From CAWFSE01 sp963697565 (GTDB taxonomy: Bacteria > Actinomycetota > Actinomycetes > CAVWCF01), in the NCBI GenBank assembly GCA_963697565.1, contig CAVOOM010000006.1:124001-188000 (forward strand): a DNA stretch of 64,000 bases, given 5' to 3'. Within the stretch, counting starts at the first letter, position 1, and every line of letters begins with the position of its first letter. This document shows, one piece after another, positions 30,772 to 40,234 of the stretch. The position numbers and the translations under genes were made by a program. Under the pieces are notes generated by a model, which made no database searches, was not told the DNA's origin, and saw only the letters and a program-made list of their open reading frames with translations.

Positions 30772-32350
30772 CATACGACTCGGCGCCCTTCACTTCCGCG
30801 CTGTGGGCCGCCGACAGCGCGATCCCCAGCACCGTGCGGGTGTCGCGCGGGTCGACGATCCCGTCGTCCCACAGCCGCGAGGTGGCAAACAGCGCGGTCG
30901 ACTGCGCGTCGACCATGCCCTCGACCATGGCCCGCACGGCGGCGTCGCCTTCCTCGTCGTACGGCTGGCCGGACTTCTCGGCGCGCTGGCGCTGCACGAT
31001 GCTCATCACGCCGGCGAGCTGCTTGCCGCCCATCACCGCGATCCGGTGGCCGGGCCAGGTGAAGAGGAACCGCGGGTCGTACGCGCGGCCGTTCATGCCG
31101 TAGTTGCCGGCGCCGTACGAGGCGCCCATCATCACGGTGAAGTGGGGGACCGTGGAGTTGGAGACGGCGTTGATGAGCATCGCGCCGTGCTTGATGATGC
31201 CGCCCTGCTCGTAGCGGGTGCCGACCATGAACCCGGTGATGTTCTGCAGGAACACGATCGGGGTGTCGTGGCGGTTGCAGAGCTGGATGAACTGCGCGCC
31301 CTTCTGGGCCTCCTCGCTGAAGAGGATGCCGTTGTTGGCGAGGATCCCCACCGGGAAGCCGTTGATGCTCGCCCAGCCGGTGACGAGCGTGCTGCCGTAC
31401 AGCGGCTTGAACTCCTCGAAGCGGCTGCCGTCGACGATCCGCGCGATCGCCTCGCGCGCGTCGAACGGGATGCGCACGTCGGCGGGGGCGATGCCGAGCA
31501 GCTCGTCGGGGTCGTACGCGGGCGCGTCGGCGGGCATCGTCGGGCCGGGGCCGAGCTTGCGCCAGCGCAGGTGCGCGACGATCTGGCGGCCGATCCGCAG
31601 GGCGTCGGGCTCGTCGGCGGCGAGGTAGTCGGCCAGGCCGCTGACCCGCGCGTGCATCTCGGCGCCGCCGAGCGTCTCGTCGTCGGTGTCCTCGTCGATG
31701 GCCATCTTGACCAGCGGCGGGCCGCCGAGGAAGACCTTGGCCGCCTCGCGCTGCAGGACGGTGTAGTCGCTGAGGCCGGGCAGGTACGCGCCGCCGGCCG
31801 TGCTCGAGCCGAAGACCAGCGTGATGGTGGGGATGCCCTCGCGGGACAGCTGGGTGAGGTTCTTGAAGACCGCGCCGCCGGGCACGAAGATCTCGGCCTG
31901 CTTGGGCAGGTCGGCGCCGGCGGACTCGGTGAGGTTGACCAGCGGCAGCCGGTTGGCGCGGGCGATCTCCATCGCGCGCAGCATCTTGCGGACGCTCGTC
32001 GGCGACTGGGCGCCGCCCTTGACGGTGGGGTCGTTGGCGCCGATCACGCACTCGACGCCCTCGATGACGCCGACGCCGATCACCACGCCGCCGCCGAGCG
32101 GGTCGTCGGTGCCGTGGCCGGCGAGCGGGCTCAGCTCGAGGAAGGCGCTGTCGCGGTCGACGAGCAGGTCGATGCGCTCCCGCGGGAGGAGCTTGCCGCG
32201 CTCGCGGTGGCGGGCCACGTACTTCTCGCCGCCGCCGGCGTGCAGCAGGGCCTGCTGGGCGCGGACCTCGTCGAGGAGCCCCTGCATGGCCGCGCGGTTG
32301 GCGGTGTAGTCGTCGGCCCGGGTGTCGAGCCGGCTGGGCAGCACGCGCAT
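30755..32350 (-). CDS. Acyl-CoA carboxylase beta subunit (carboxyltransferase)
   Basis: A 531-residue carboxyltransferase, first gene of the operon. Landmarks are GGGEKYVARHRERGKLLPRE near the N-terminus and GAQSPTSVRKMLRAMEIARA. The acyl-CoA binding region holds NLTESAGADLP and FGSSTAGGAYLPGLSDYTV. The carboxybiotin-binding half contains GFPVGILANNGILFSEEAQK, FLQNITGFMVGTRYEQGGII and MMGASYGAGNYGMNGRAYDP. This pattern matches MCCase/GCCase beta subunits more than AccD/PccB. ATG 32350 has TAGTGT 7 bases upstream and no ribosome site, so the operon message is probably leaderless. The frame is intact. Confidence 0.92.
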   Translation of the reverse strand: MRVLPSRLDTRADDYTANRAAMQGLLDEVRAQQALLHAGGGEKYVARHRERGKLLPRERIDLLVDRDSAFLELSPLAGHGTDDPLGGGVVIGVGVIEGVECVIGANDPTVKGGAQSPTSVRKMLRAMEIARANRLPLVNLTESAGADLPKQAEIFVPGGAVFKNLTQLSREGIPTITLVFGSSTAGGAYLPGLSDYTVLQREAAKVFLGGPPLVKMAIDEDTDDETLGGAEMHARVSGLADYLAADEPDALRIGRQIVAHLRWRKLGPGPTMPADAPAYDPDELLGIAPADVRIPFDAREAIARIVDGSRFEEFKPLYGSTLVTGWASINGFPVGILANNGILFSEEAQKGAQFIQLCNRHDTPIVFLQNITGFMVGTRYEQGGIIKHGAMLINAVSNSTVPHFTVMMGASYGAGNYGMNGRAYDPRFLFTWPGHRIAVMGGKQLAGVMSIVQRQRAEKSGQPYDEEGDAAVRAMVEGMVDAQSTALFATSRLWDDGIVDPRDTRTVLGIALSAAHSAEVKGAESYGVFRM

Positions 32351-32351
32351 G

Positions 32352-32373
32352 AACTTGACACTAGCGTCAAGTT
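32352..32373 (-). promoter_or_regulatory. Palindromic operator overlapping the acyl-CoA operon -10 element
   Basis: Perfect 8-base arms AACTTGAC and GTCAAGTT are separated by ACTAGC (read on the plus strand). On the minus strand the centre contains TAGTGT (32363-32358), 7 bases before ATG 32350, a leaderless -10. A protein bound here would block initiation, as expected for a TetR repressor. The operon itself encodes a TetR regulator. Confidence 0.65.
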
Positions 32374-32429
32374 CGGCCGAAGGCCAGGGTGGGGACGGCG
32401 CCGGCCGGCCGACGCGCGATCATCGGGGC

Positions 32430-33422
32430 ATGCACGCGATCACGATCAACGAACCCGGCGGACCCGAGGTGCTGGCCTGGACCGAGGTCCCCGACCCCGC
32501 CGCCCCCGGCCCGGGCGAGGTGCGCGTGCGGGTGGCGGCCTCCGCGGTGAACCGCGCCGACCTGCTGCAGCGCCAGGGGCGGTACTCCCCGCCGCCGGGC
32601 GCCTCGCCGTACCTCGGCCTGGAGTGCAGCGGCGTGATCGCCGCCCTCGGCCCGGAGGTCGAGGGGTGGTCGGTGGGCGACGAGGTCTGCGCGCTGCTCT
32701 CCGGCGGCGGGTACGCCGAGCAGGTGCTCGTGCCAGCCGGCCAGCTGCTGCCCGTGCCGGCGGGGGTGTCGCTCATCGAGGCCGCCGCGCTGCCCGAGGC
32801 GGCCTGCACGGTCTGGTCCAACGTCTTCATGGGCGCCGTCCTGCGCCCCGGCGAGGTGCTGCTCGTCCACGGCGGCGGGTCGGGGATCGGCACGATGGCG
32901 ATCCAGCTCGCCCGCCAGCTCGGGGCCCGGGTCGCCGTGACCGCCGGGAGCGCCGCGACCCTGGAGCGCTGCGCGGCCCTGGGCGCCGAGATCTGCGTGA
33001 ACTACCGCGAGCAGGACTTCGAGGCGGTCGTCCGCGAGGCGACCGCCGGCCACGGCGCCGACGTGATCCTCGACAACATGGGGGCCAAGTACCTCGCCCG
33101 CAACGTCTCGACCCTGGCCGTCAACGGCCGGCTGGTCGTGATCGGCCTGCAGGGCGGGGTCAAGGCCGAGCTCGACCTCGGGCTGCTGCTGGCCAAGCGG
33201 GCCGCGGTGCTCGCGACCGCGCTGCGCGCCCGCCCGGACGAGGAGAAGGCCGCCATCGTCCGCTCGGTCCGCGAGCACGTCTGGCCGCAGCTGGAATCCG
33301 GGGCGGTGCGCCCCGTCATCGAGCGCACGCTGTCGATGCCCGAGGCGGCCGAGGCCCATCGGGTGCTCGAGGCCGGCGGCCACGTCGGCAAGGTGCTGCT
33401 GACCGTCCCCGCTCAGGGCTGA
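32430..33422 (+). CDS. NAD(P)H:quinone oxidoreductase, zinc-independent MDR family
   Basis: A 330-residue cytoplasmic reductase. It opens MHAITINEPGGPEVLAWTEV. AVNRADLLQRQGRYSPPPG and YLGLECSGVIAALGPEVEGW are the PIG3/QOR-type substrate-domain words. The cofactor site is LVHGGGSGIGTMAIQLARQL near residue 150, and VNYREQDFEAVV follows. Catalytic and structural zinc ligands of alcohol dehydrogenases are absent. The start ATG 32430 lies 79 bases from the divergent acyl-CoA operon start, so the operator at 32352 could affect this gene also; this is unproven. Its 3' end overlaps the convergent LuxR gene by about 10 bases. The frame is intact. Confidence 0.9.
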   Translation: MHAITINEPGGPEVLAWTEVPDPAAPGPGEVRVRVAASAVNRADLLQRQGRYSPPPGASPYLGLECSGVIAALGPEVEGWSVGDEVCALLSGGGYAEQVLVPAGQLLPVPAGVSLIEAAALPEAACTVWSNVFMGAVLRPGEVLLVHGGGSGIGTMAIQLARQLGARVAVTAGSAATLERCAALGAEICVNYREQDFEAVVREATAGHGADVILDNMGAKYLARNVSTLAVNGRLVVIGLQGGVKAELDLGLLLAKRAAVLATALRARPDEEKAAIVRSVREHVWPQLESGAVRPVIERTLSMPEAAEAHRVLEAGGHVGKVLLTVPAQG

Positions 33423-36400
33423 CCCGCGACACCCTGGGCCCGGTGGGCGAGGGCCGCGGCCTCCAGCCGGCTGGCCACCCCGAGCTTGGTCAGGATGTGC
33501 GAGACGTGCACGCTGGCGGTCTTCTCGGAGATGAACAGCGTCTCGGCGATCTTGCGGTTGCTGCACCCCTCGGCGAGCAGGCCGAGCACCTCGTGCTCGC
33601 GCGCGGTGAGCGTCGCCAGGGGCCCGTCCGCGGGCTGGCCAGAGGGCTCCGCGGCGGGCTCGGGCTCCGCCCCCCGAGGGGACGGGACACCCGGAGAACG
33701 GACCGGACGGCGAACGGGACGCCAGCCCGGTCGAGGCCGCCGCGCCGCAGCAGGGCGTCGGCCCAGGCGGCCAGCCGCTGCAGCGCCGAGCGACTCGGCC
33801 GTCTGGCGGGCCCGCTCGACCAGCGGGGCCGCCTCGCCACGTGAGCCGTTGCGGGCCAGCACCCCCTCCGCCTGCCGCAGCTCGGCCATGGCCCGCCACC
33901 ACGGAAAGCCCAACGCCGCCCAGGCCTCCGCCGCCGCGCGCCACGCCTGCGGGTCCTCCCGACCCGTCAGCCGGGCCAGCTCGGCTCGGGCCGTGGCGCA
34001 CTCCGCGGCCGCGAGCGATCCCGGCGGCAGGCCACCAGCCTGCACGGCTCGGCCGAGCGCGACCTGGAGCACCTCAGCGAGGGCGGAGTCCGGCGCCTGG
34101 CCCGCCCGCGCGGCGGCCGCCTCGACCGCCACCCCGGCGCGGGCCAGCGAGGCCACCGACACCCAGGTGTCGGTCTCGGCCAGGCCCGGCAGCGCCCGCT
34201 GGATGTGCCGGCGGGCGGCGGCCCAGTCGCCCTCCTCGGCGGCGATCTCGGCCAGCCGCGCCAGGCTGGCCAGGTCGAAGTCGCCCAGCCCGAGCGACTC
34301 CCAGTAGGCCAGCACCTCCGCGTACTGGGCCCGGGCGGCGGCCAGGTCACCCCGCCGCAGCGCGAGCTCGGCCCGCGTGGCGCGCCGCAGCGCCGCCCCA
34401 GCGGAGTCGACCGCCGGCAGCCGGCCGCGGCGGTGCGCCTCGGGGTCGACGAGCGGCCACCAGCCCAGCCAGACGTGCATCTCATCGGCGGCGGCCGCCA
34501 GCGACGCCCCGATGTCCTGCGGGCCGCCGCGATCCTGGACCGCCGCCAGCTGCGCCGCGACCGTGAGCAGCGCCTGGTCCACCTCGCCGGCGTGGAACTC
34601 GGCCCAGGCCAGCGTCAGCCCGGCCCGCGCCGAGTCGTACGGGCGGCCGGAGCGCTCAAGGCCGTCCACGGCCTCCCGCAGCTGGGGCAGGCCGTCGGCG
34701 AAGCGCCCGAGGTAGCAGCCGCTCGCCCCCGCGGTGCCGCGGGCGAGCGCCAGCTCGCCCTCGGCGTCCGGCCCGCTCGGCGACCTGCACGGCCCGCGAC
34801 GACCAGCGCAGCGCCTCGCCGTTGCGGTCGAGGACGAGCCAGTAGCGGCCGAACGCAGCCAGCGCCGCCGCCAGCTCGGGGCTCGCCCGGCGCGACCTCT
34901 CACCGCCCGCCAATTCGATCGCCCGCTCGTGGGCGGCGCCGACCTCGTCGTCGGCCAGCTCCTCCGACCCGTGCACGGCCAGCAGCAGGGTGAGCCGGGA
35001 CTGCTGCAGGGCGGGCAGCCCGGGCAGGTCGAGTGCGCGCCGGGCCAGCGCGACCGCGCCCGCGTGGTCCCCCGCGGCCGCCGCGCAGGACGCGCCCCGC
35101 TCCAGCCAGCCGGCGTCGAGGACGGCTCCGGCGCCTGGCCGGACAGCTCCACCGCGCGCCGGTAGTGCGCCGCGGCCGCCCGCGGATCGAGGACGCGCAC
35201 GGCATCAGCGGCGGCGGCGTGTGTCGGCTGCGCAAGGTCGAGCCGCCCTGCGGCCTCCCAATGGCCGGCGGCGGCGGCGAGCGAGGCCGGGGCCGAGGCA
35301 TCGGCATGCGCATGGGCGCGGGCGTCCTCCTCGAGCATCCGGGCGACCGCGGCATGGAGGCGCGCCCGCTCCACCGGCAGCAGCTCGGCGCGGGCGGCCT
35401 CCCCGACCAGGGCGTGCCGCAGCGAGTAGCACCCGTCGACGGTGGCCGCCAGGACACCGGCCGCCACCGCCTCGCGGACGGCGTCCAGCAGCTCGCGCTC
35501 GCCGAATCCGGTGAGCTCGCGCAGCTGCCCGTGCGCCACCGGCCCCCCGTACACCGCCGCCGCCCGGGCCGCCTGGCGGGCTGCCGGCCCCAGCGCCTCG
35601 AGCCGCCCGGACACCGCGCCGGCGGCCTCGGCCGGAGCCCCTCCTCGGCGGGTCGCCGCGACCAGCTCCTCGGCCAAGAACGGGTTGCCGGCGGACAGCT
35701 CCGCGCACCGCGCCGCCTGCGCCTCGTCGAGGTCGAATCCGGCCAGGTGCTCAACGAGGGCCCGCATCTCGACCGGCCCCAGCGGCCCTAGCGCACGTGG
35801 TGGGCGGTCTCGCCGCGGATCAACTCGGTGCGCGCCTGCGCCCAGGGGCCGTCGGGGACCTCGCGCGCCGTGATGATCCACAGCACCGGGTCGGCTTGCG
35901 CGGCGGTCCGGCGCAGCACGTCCAGGCTCAGCGGGTCGGCCTCATGGGCGTCCTCGATCACCACGACCGCGGGGGCCCCGTCGAGCAGGCGGGCGAAGAA
36001 CCAGGGCACCAGGTCGGCGGCGCGTGGGCCGGAGGCGGTGCCGGCCGGCCCGAGCTCGGGGACCAGCCCCGCCAGCACCGCGGCCGCACCGCCGGCGGCG
36101 GCCACCGCGGCCGCGTGGCCGCGCGAGCGCGCCATCGCCCGGAGCAGCTCGGCCCAGGGCGAGAGGGGCACCGCCGACGCCCAGGAGGCCGAGACCCGGT
36201 AGACCTCGCGGCCCTCGACCCCCGCCAGGGCCTCCTCGACGAGGCGCGACTTGCCGATCCCGGGCTCGCCCTCGACCACGACCACGCCGCGGGCGGGGCG
36301 CGCCAACGAGGCGGCAAGCGCCTCCAGCTCGTCGCCTCGACCGATCAGCAGGTCGCTACGCAGCAGGCACCTCGATTCCGCCGGCCTCGCGGGGGTTGGC

Positions 36401-36468
36401 CCGCGGCGGATGGGCCCACGGTAGGGCGACGCCCGCCCCGCGGCCAGGGAATGGAAATAAGGGGTCAT
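33413..36468 (-). CDS. LuxR family regulator with N-terminal AAA ATPase, LAL type (multiple frameshifts)
   Basis: A large regulator of about 1000 residues. The N-terminal AAA module has LIGRGDELEALAASLA, Walker A EGEPGIGKSRLVEEAL and Walker B AVVVIEDAHEAD. The helical middle contains AGNPFLAEELVAATRR and TPR-like repeats, such as LARLAEIAAEEGDWAAARRH. The C-terminal LuxR domain is LTAREHEVLGLLAEGCSN followed by RKIAETLFISEKTASVHVSH. The frame changes at least four times, near 35790, 35125, 34770 and 33800. The start is uncertain; ATG 36468 is used as the latest methionine before the ATPase domain. LAL regulators respond to sugars or inducers through the ATPase; the ligand is unknown. Confidence 0.8.
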
Positions 36469-36557
36469 CTCGCCCGGGTAAGGCATCTGCCCGATGCGCC
36501 CCCCTGGCCCCGGGCACCAGCGTGACGGCCAACGATCCATTCTCGAGCGGAGGACCG

Positions 36558-37082
36558 ATGAGCGTCACCCTGTTCGCCGGCATTGACTGGCCCGCCTGGG
36601 CCAGCCCGACCGCATGGCCCACACCCGTCCTGCTCGCCGGCATCGCCACCGTGCTGGCCGGCATCGACCTGCTCGGAGCCGTGGTGGCCAAGGCCTGGTC
36701 GGCCCATCGGAGCCTGACCTGGCTGCTCGTCGGCACCGCGCTCTTCGCCCTGCTGTTCTGGGTGTACGCCTCCGCGCTGTCGTTCGCCGAGCTGTCGATC
36801 GTCACCTTCGGGTGGATCGTCATCCTGCAGGTCGGCGTGCTGCTGCTCGACCGCTTCGTCTACGGCGTCGAGCTTCCCCCCGGCAAATGGGTCGCCGCCG
36901 CGGGCCTGCTGGCCCTGCAGGGCTACCTGGTGCTGGCGCCCAACGGCTCGCCCGCCCCGGAGCCCGAGCCGGTCGCCCAGGCCAGCCAGCAGACCATCGC
37001 GCTGCCGGCCCAGCGCAGCGCGCCGCCCGCGATCGCGACAGGACAACCCGCGATCGCCGAGGCGACGGAGGCCGCGCGATGA
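36558..37082 (+). CDS. Four-helix membrane protein of unknown function
   Basis: A 174-residue protein starting at ATG 36558 after a GCGGAGGACC ribosome site. Four hydrophobic segments are visible: PVLLAGIATVLAGIDLLGAV, SLTWLLVGTALFALLFWVYA, ELSIVTFGWIVILQVGVLLL and WVAAAGLLALQGYLVLAP. They are followed by a soluble tail rich in Pro, Ala and Gln. No family is recognised with confidence; the size and helix number recall small multidrug resistance proteins, but no conserved Glu is seen in helix 1. Its stop overlaps the start of the decarboxylase-like gene as ATGA. The two are therefore coupled, and the protein may move or sense that enzyme's substrate or product. That is inference. Confidence 0.6.
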   Translation: MSVTLFAGIDWPAWASPTAWPTPVLLAGIATVLAGIDLLGAVVAKAWSAHRSLTWLLVGTALFALLFWVYASALSFAELSIVTFGWIVILQVGVLLLDRFVYGVELPPGKWVAAAGLLALQGYLVLAPNGSPAPEPEPVAQASQQTIALPAQRSAPPAIATGQPAIAEATEAAR

Positions 37083-38536
37083 GCGCCCTGATGGACCTGC
37101 CCGCCAGCGGCACCGCGGTGCGGACCCCGCTGCTCGACCTGCTCCGCGCGGGCCTCGGCCCGGCCGCGTTCTCCTGCCCCGGGCACAAGGGCGGGGCCGG
37201 CGCGCTGCCGGCGCTGCGCGAGGTGATCGGGGACCGCGCGCTCGCCAGCGACGTCTGGCTGGACACCACGACGTACGACGAGCTGCGGCGCGACCTCGAG
37301 CAGCGGATCGCCCGGCTGTGGGGCGCCGACCGCGCCTTCGCCCTGGTCAACGGGTCGACCAGCGGCAACCACGCGCTGCTGCTGTCCACCCTCGCGCCCG
37401 GCGACGAGGTCATCGTGGCCCGGGACGCGCACCTGTCCACCCACACCGCGCTCGTGCTCACCGGGGCCAGCCCGGTCTGGGTGTCGCCGCGGGTCGGCGA
37501 GGCCGGGATCGGCTCGGGCATCCACGCCGAGGACTTCTCCGCCGCGCTGGCCCGGCACCCGTACGCCGCCCTCGCCTGGGTGGTGAGCCCCTCGTACGCC
37601 GGGGTCAGCAGCGACCTGCCGGAGCTGGCGGCGATCGCCCGGTCGCGGGCGGTGCCGTTCGCCGTCGACGAGGCGTGGGGGCCGCACCTGCGGTTCTGCC
37701 GGGACCTCGCCGTCGACGCGATGGCCGCGGGCGCCGATGCCGCGGTCACCAGCACCCACAAGCTGCTCACCAGCCTGTCCCAGAGCTCCGTGCTCGTCCT
37801 GCGCGAGGGCGTGATCGACGTGGGCCGCACCGCGCACGCCGTGCGGATGACCCAGACCACCAGCCCGTACCTCGGCCTGGTCGCCTCGATCGAGGCGTGC
37901 GTCGCCCAGCTCGAGGAGGGCGGCGAGACGATGGTCCGCCGCGCGGTCGACCTTGCCCGGCTCGCCCGGCACATGCTGTCGCGGGTGCCGGGCGTGCGGG
38001 TGCTGGGGGCCCGGGAGGCCGAGGTCCCCGAGGAGCGGCAGGACCCCTGCAAGATCGTCTTGGAGATCGGCGACCTGGGCCTCGACGGGCCGGCCGCCGA
38101 GGCGCTGCTGCGCGCCCGCGGGGTCGCGCCCGAGGGGTCCGACTCACACCGGCTCTACCTCGTGGTCGGCCCCGGGGACAGCGTCGACTCGGTCCGGCAC
38201 CTCGTGCTCGCCGTCGCGGGGCTGCGCCGGGGCGTCGGCGCCCGGCCGCTGCGTCCGGTGGACCCCTCGCTCCTGGTGCCCCCGGGGCCGGGCGACCAGG
38301 TCGCCACCCCGCGGGAGGCGTACTTCGCGCCCTCCGCCGCGGTCGGCCTGCGCGACGCGGTGGGCCGGGTGGCGGCCGAGCTGGTCACGCCGTACCCGCC
38401 GGGCATCCCGGTGCTCGCGCCTGGCGAGCGGATCAGCCGGGAGGCCGTCGACTACCTCGCGGGAGCGGTCGCGGCCGGAGTGCACATCCACGGGCCGGAC
38501 GACCCCCGCGCCGAGACGGTGCGCGTGCTCACCTGA
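37079..38536 (+). CDS. Orn/Lys/Arg decarboxylase-family PLP enzyme
   Basis: A 485-residue pyridoxal-phosphate protein with the major domain of ornithine/lysine/arginine decarboxylases. FSCPGHKGGAGALPALR near residue 30 matches the family opening (PGH-G). ALVNGSTSGNHALLLSTLAP is the cofactor-phosphate region. PFAVDEAWGPHLRF holds the ring-binding Asp. The Schiff-base Lys is in AVTSTHKLLTSLSQSS near residue 231, matching the S-x-HK motif. TPYPPGIPVLAPGERIS is the C-terminal domain signature. The substrate is not certain, and this Gram-positive SpeA-like group may act on arginine, lysine or another amino acid. It is coupled to the preceding membrane protein. The frame is intact. Confidence 0.85.
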   Translation: MSALMDLPASGTAVRTPLLDLLRAGLGPAAFSCPGHKGGAGALPALREVIGDRALASDVWLDTTTYDELRRDLEQRIARLWGADRAFALVNGSTSGNHALLLSTLAPGDEVIVARDAHLSTHTALVLTGASPVWVSPRVGEAGIGSGIHAEDFSAALARHPYAALAWVVSPSYAGVSSDLPELAAIARSRAVPFAVDEAWGPHLRFCRDLAVDAMAAGADAAVTSTHKLLTSLSQSSVLVLREGVIDVGRTAHAVRMTQTTSPYLGLVASIEACVAQLEEGGETMVRRAVDLARLARHMLSRVPGVRVLGAREAEVPEERQDPCKIVLEIGDLGLDGPAAEALLRARGVAPEGSDSHRLYLVVGPGDSVDSVRHLVLAVAGLRRGVGARPLRPVDPSLLVPPGPGDQVATPREAYFAPSAAVGLRDAVGRVAAELVTPYPPGIPVLAPGERISREAVDYLAGAVAAGVHIHGPDDPRAETVRVLT

Positions 38537-38542
38537 GCGGGG

Positions 38543-39540
38543 TCAGAGGGCCCGCTCGAAGTAGTCGATGGGGTACGCCGGCTGCATGCCCACCGAGGTG
38601 TACAGGTGGGTCGCCCCGGTCGGGGACTCCGAGTCGACCCCCAGCTCGGTGGCGGTGCGGCCGCGGGCGATGTCGTCGGCGAAGGCGGTGCGCAGCAGGG
38701 CCTTGGCCAGCCCGCGGCCGCGGAACTCGCGCAGCACGCCGAGGCTGCGGATGAAACCGCGGTTGTCATCGGCCAGCCGGTCCGAGCCGATCAGCCCGCC
38801 CGCCGGCGCGCCGCCGACCTCGGCCAGCCACCACTGGTCCGGGGCGTAGCCGCTCGCCTCGCGCTGGTAGGTCAGCCACTCCTCGTACGACCGCGCCTGC
38901 GGGTGGTAGTGGTCGAGGAACGCCGTGTCGAGCACGTGGTGCAGGGCGCGCAGGTCGTCCAGGCGCCCGGGCTCGCCCTCGGCCCGGATCCGCCGCACGA
39001 CCACGCCGGGGCCCGGATCGGCCGCGGCCGGGCGGGGCAGCGGGGTCGTGATCGGCGCGGTAGCGCAGGAACGTGCGCACCCGGGACAGCCCCGCGGCCC
39101 GCAGCGCCCCCGAGATCACGGCGTCGCCTTGATGGCAGCCCGCCCCGGCCGTCCAGCCGTCCCCTCCCGCAGCCGCGGCCTCGACCACCGCCTGGGCGAC
39201 CGAGCGCCCGACGACCCAGCGCGCCAGCGCCGCGGCGTGCTCGCCGTCGGGGAGCACGTACGCGTCGACGTACACCTCGCGCGCGGTCGGGTCGACGTAG
39301 GCCGCGGCCAGCGCGCACGGTGAGCCGTCGGCGTCGAGCACCAGCCAGCTGCCGGTGGCCAGGTCGATCTCGCTGCTGGCCAGGTCCGCGGCGATATCGG
39401 CCTGCGCGCCGACGGACTCGCCGGTGTGCGCGAGGTCGTACGCCGCGACCAGGCGGCGCAGCGGCCGGCACGTCGTCCAGGGTGATCCGCCGCCAGGTGT
39501 GGCCGCGTGGGAGGTCGCTCGCGGGCTCGGGAGGTCGCAC
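38543..39540 (-). CDS. Tandem GNAT acetyltransferase (frameshifted)
   Basis: About 330 residues comprising two GNAT-like halves. The first half has ATGSWLVLDADGSPCALAAA and EVYVDAYVLPDGEHAAALAR, and ends near AAGLSRVRTFLRYRADH. The second begins VVRRIRAEGEPGRLDDLRAL and contains the acetyl-CoA loop LGVLREFRGRGLAKALLRTA, then ATHLYTSVGMQPAYPIDYFE. One-base shifts are needed near 39475 and near 39040. The two-domain layout resembles mycothiol synthase, but the second-half ending differs and I do not call it mshD. GTG 39540 has CAGGGT 6 bases upstream, so it is possibly leaderless and divergent from bpa. The acceptor substrate is unknown. Confidence 0.72.
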
Positions 39541-39546
39541 GGCGCC

Positions 39547-39552
39547 ACCCTG
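39547..39552 (-). promoter_or_regulatory. Possible -10 element for the GNAT gene
   Basis: CAGGGT on the minus strand, 6 bases before GTG 39540. It keeps A at position 2 and T at position 6 of the hexamer but lacks the first T, so support is weak. Confidence 0.3.
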
Positions 39553-39628
39553 CCCGCGATCGCCGTTCCTGGTCCACCGGATTCCTGGGCGGGTGCCCGA
39601 CCCGACGCGGGTAGGCGAGAATGGCCAG

Positions 39629-40204
39629 ATGAGCGAGCACATGAGTGAGCAGCCGCAGGACCAGGTCATCGTGCTCGGGCCCGACGGCCACCCGATCGGC
39701 GTCCTGGCGGGGGGCATGGCGGGCTCCGACGGCGACGGCTCGTCCGACGACGACGACGCCGGCGAGCGGCCGATCACCGACCTGATCGAGCAGCCGGCCA
39801 AGGTGATGCGGATCGGCTCGATGATCAAGCAGCTGCTTGAGGAGGTCCGCTCCTCGCCGCTCGACGAGGCCTCGCGGCGGCGGCTCGCCGAGATCCACGC
39901 CCGCTCGATCGCCGAGCTGGAGGACGGCCTGGCCCCCGAGCTCGTCGAGGAGCTGGACCGCCTCTCGCTGCCGTTCGGCGACGACGCGGCGCCGAGCGAG
40001 GCCGAGCTGCGCATCGCCCAGGCCCAGCTGGTCGGCTGGCTGGAGGGGCTCTTCCACGGAATCCAGACCGCGCTGTTCGCCCAGCAGATGGCGGCGCGCG
40101 CCCAGTTCGAGGAGATGCGGCGGCGGGCGTTGCCCAGCGGCGTGGTGCCGAGCGCCGTCAGCGACGACGAGCCGCCGGCGCGCGCGACCGGGCCGTACCT
40201 CTAG
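39629..40204 (+). CDS. bpa: Bacterial proteasome activator (Bpa/PafE)
   Basis: A 191-residue ring-forming activator that opens the 20S proteasome gate without ATP. The N-terminus is flexible and acidic (DGDGSSDDDDAGE). The four-helix core follows: RPITDLIEQPAKVMRIGSMI, KQLLEEVRSSPLDEASRRRL, IHARSIAELEDGLAPELVEE and QLVGWLEGLFHGIQTALFAQ. The C-terminus is GPYL. The M. tuberculosis protein ends GQYL, the motif that docks into the proteasome pocket; here Gln is replaced by Pro. ATG 39629 is used, and ATG 39641 is an in-frame alternative. The proteasome genes themselves are outside the window. The frame is intact. Confidence 0.92.
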   Translation: MSEHMSEQPQDQVIVLGPDGHPIGVLAGGMAGSDGDGSSDDDDAGERPITDLIEQPAKVMRIGSMIKQLLEEVRSSPLDEASRRRLAEIHARSIAELEDGLAPELVEELDRLSLPFGDDAAPSEAELRIAQAQLVGWLEGLFHGIQTALFAQQMAARAQFEEMRRRALPSGVVPSAVSDDEPPARATGPYL

Positions 40205-40217
40205 GCCGTACCTCTAG
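40192..40217. repeat. 13-base tandem duplication at the bpa stop codon
   Basis: The 13-mer GCCGTACCTCTAG occurs twice head to tail, at 40192-40204 and 40205-40217. The first copy encodes the last residues of Bpa and its TAG stop. The second is untranslated. Confidence 0.85.
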
Positions 40218-40234
40218 GGCTACCCCTCGGCCGG

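Noticed and set aside
28656..32051. A continuous frame joining the end of the carboxyltransferase region to the biotin carboxylase
   Set aside because: The part upstream of ATG 30659 is out of frame with the real carboxyltransferase (30755-32350), which is intact; the fusion is a chance open frame in GC-rich DNA.
38543..39540. Mycothiol synthase mshD
   Set aside because: The two-GNAT layout fits, but the second-domain ending and acceptor-site words do not match the MshD sequences that I recall.
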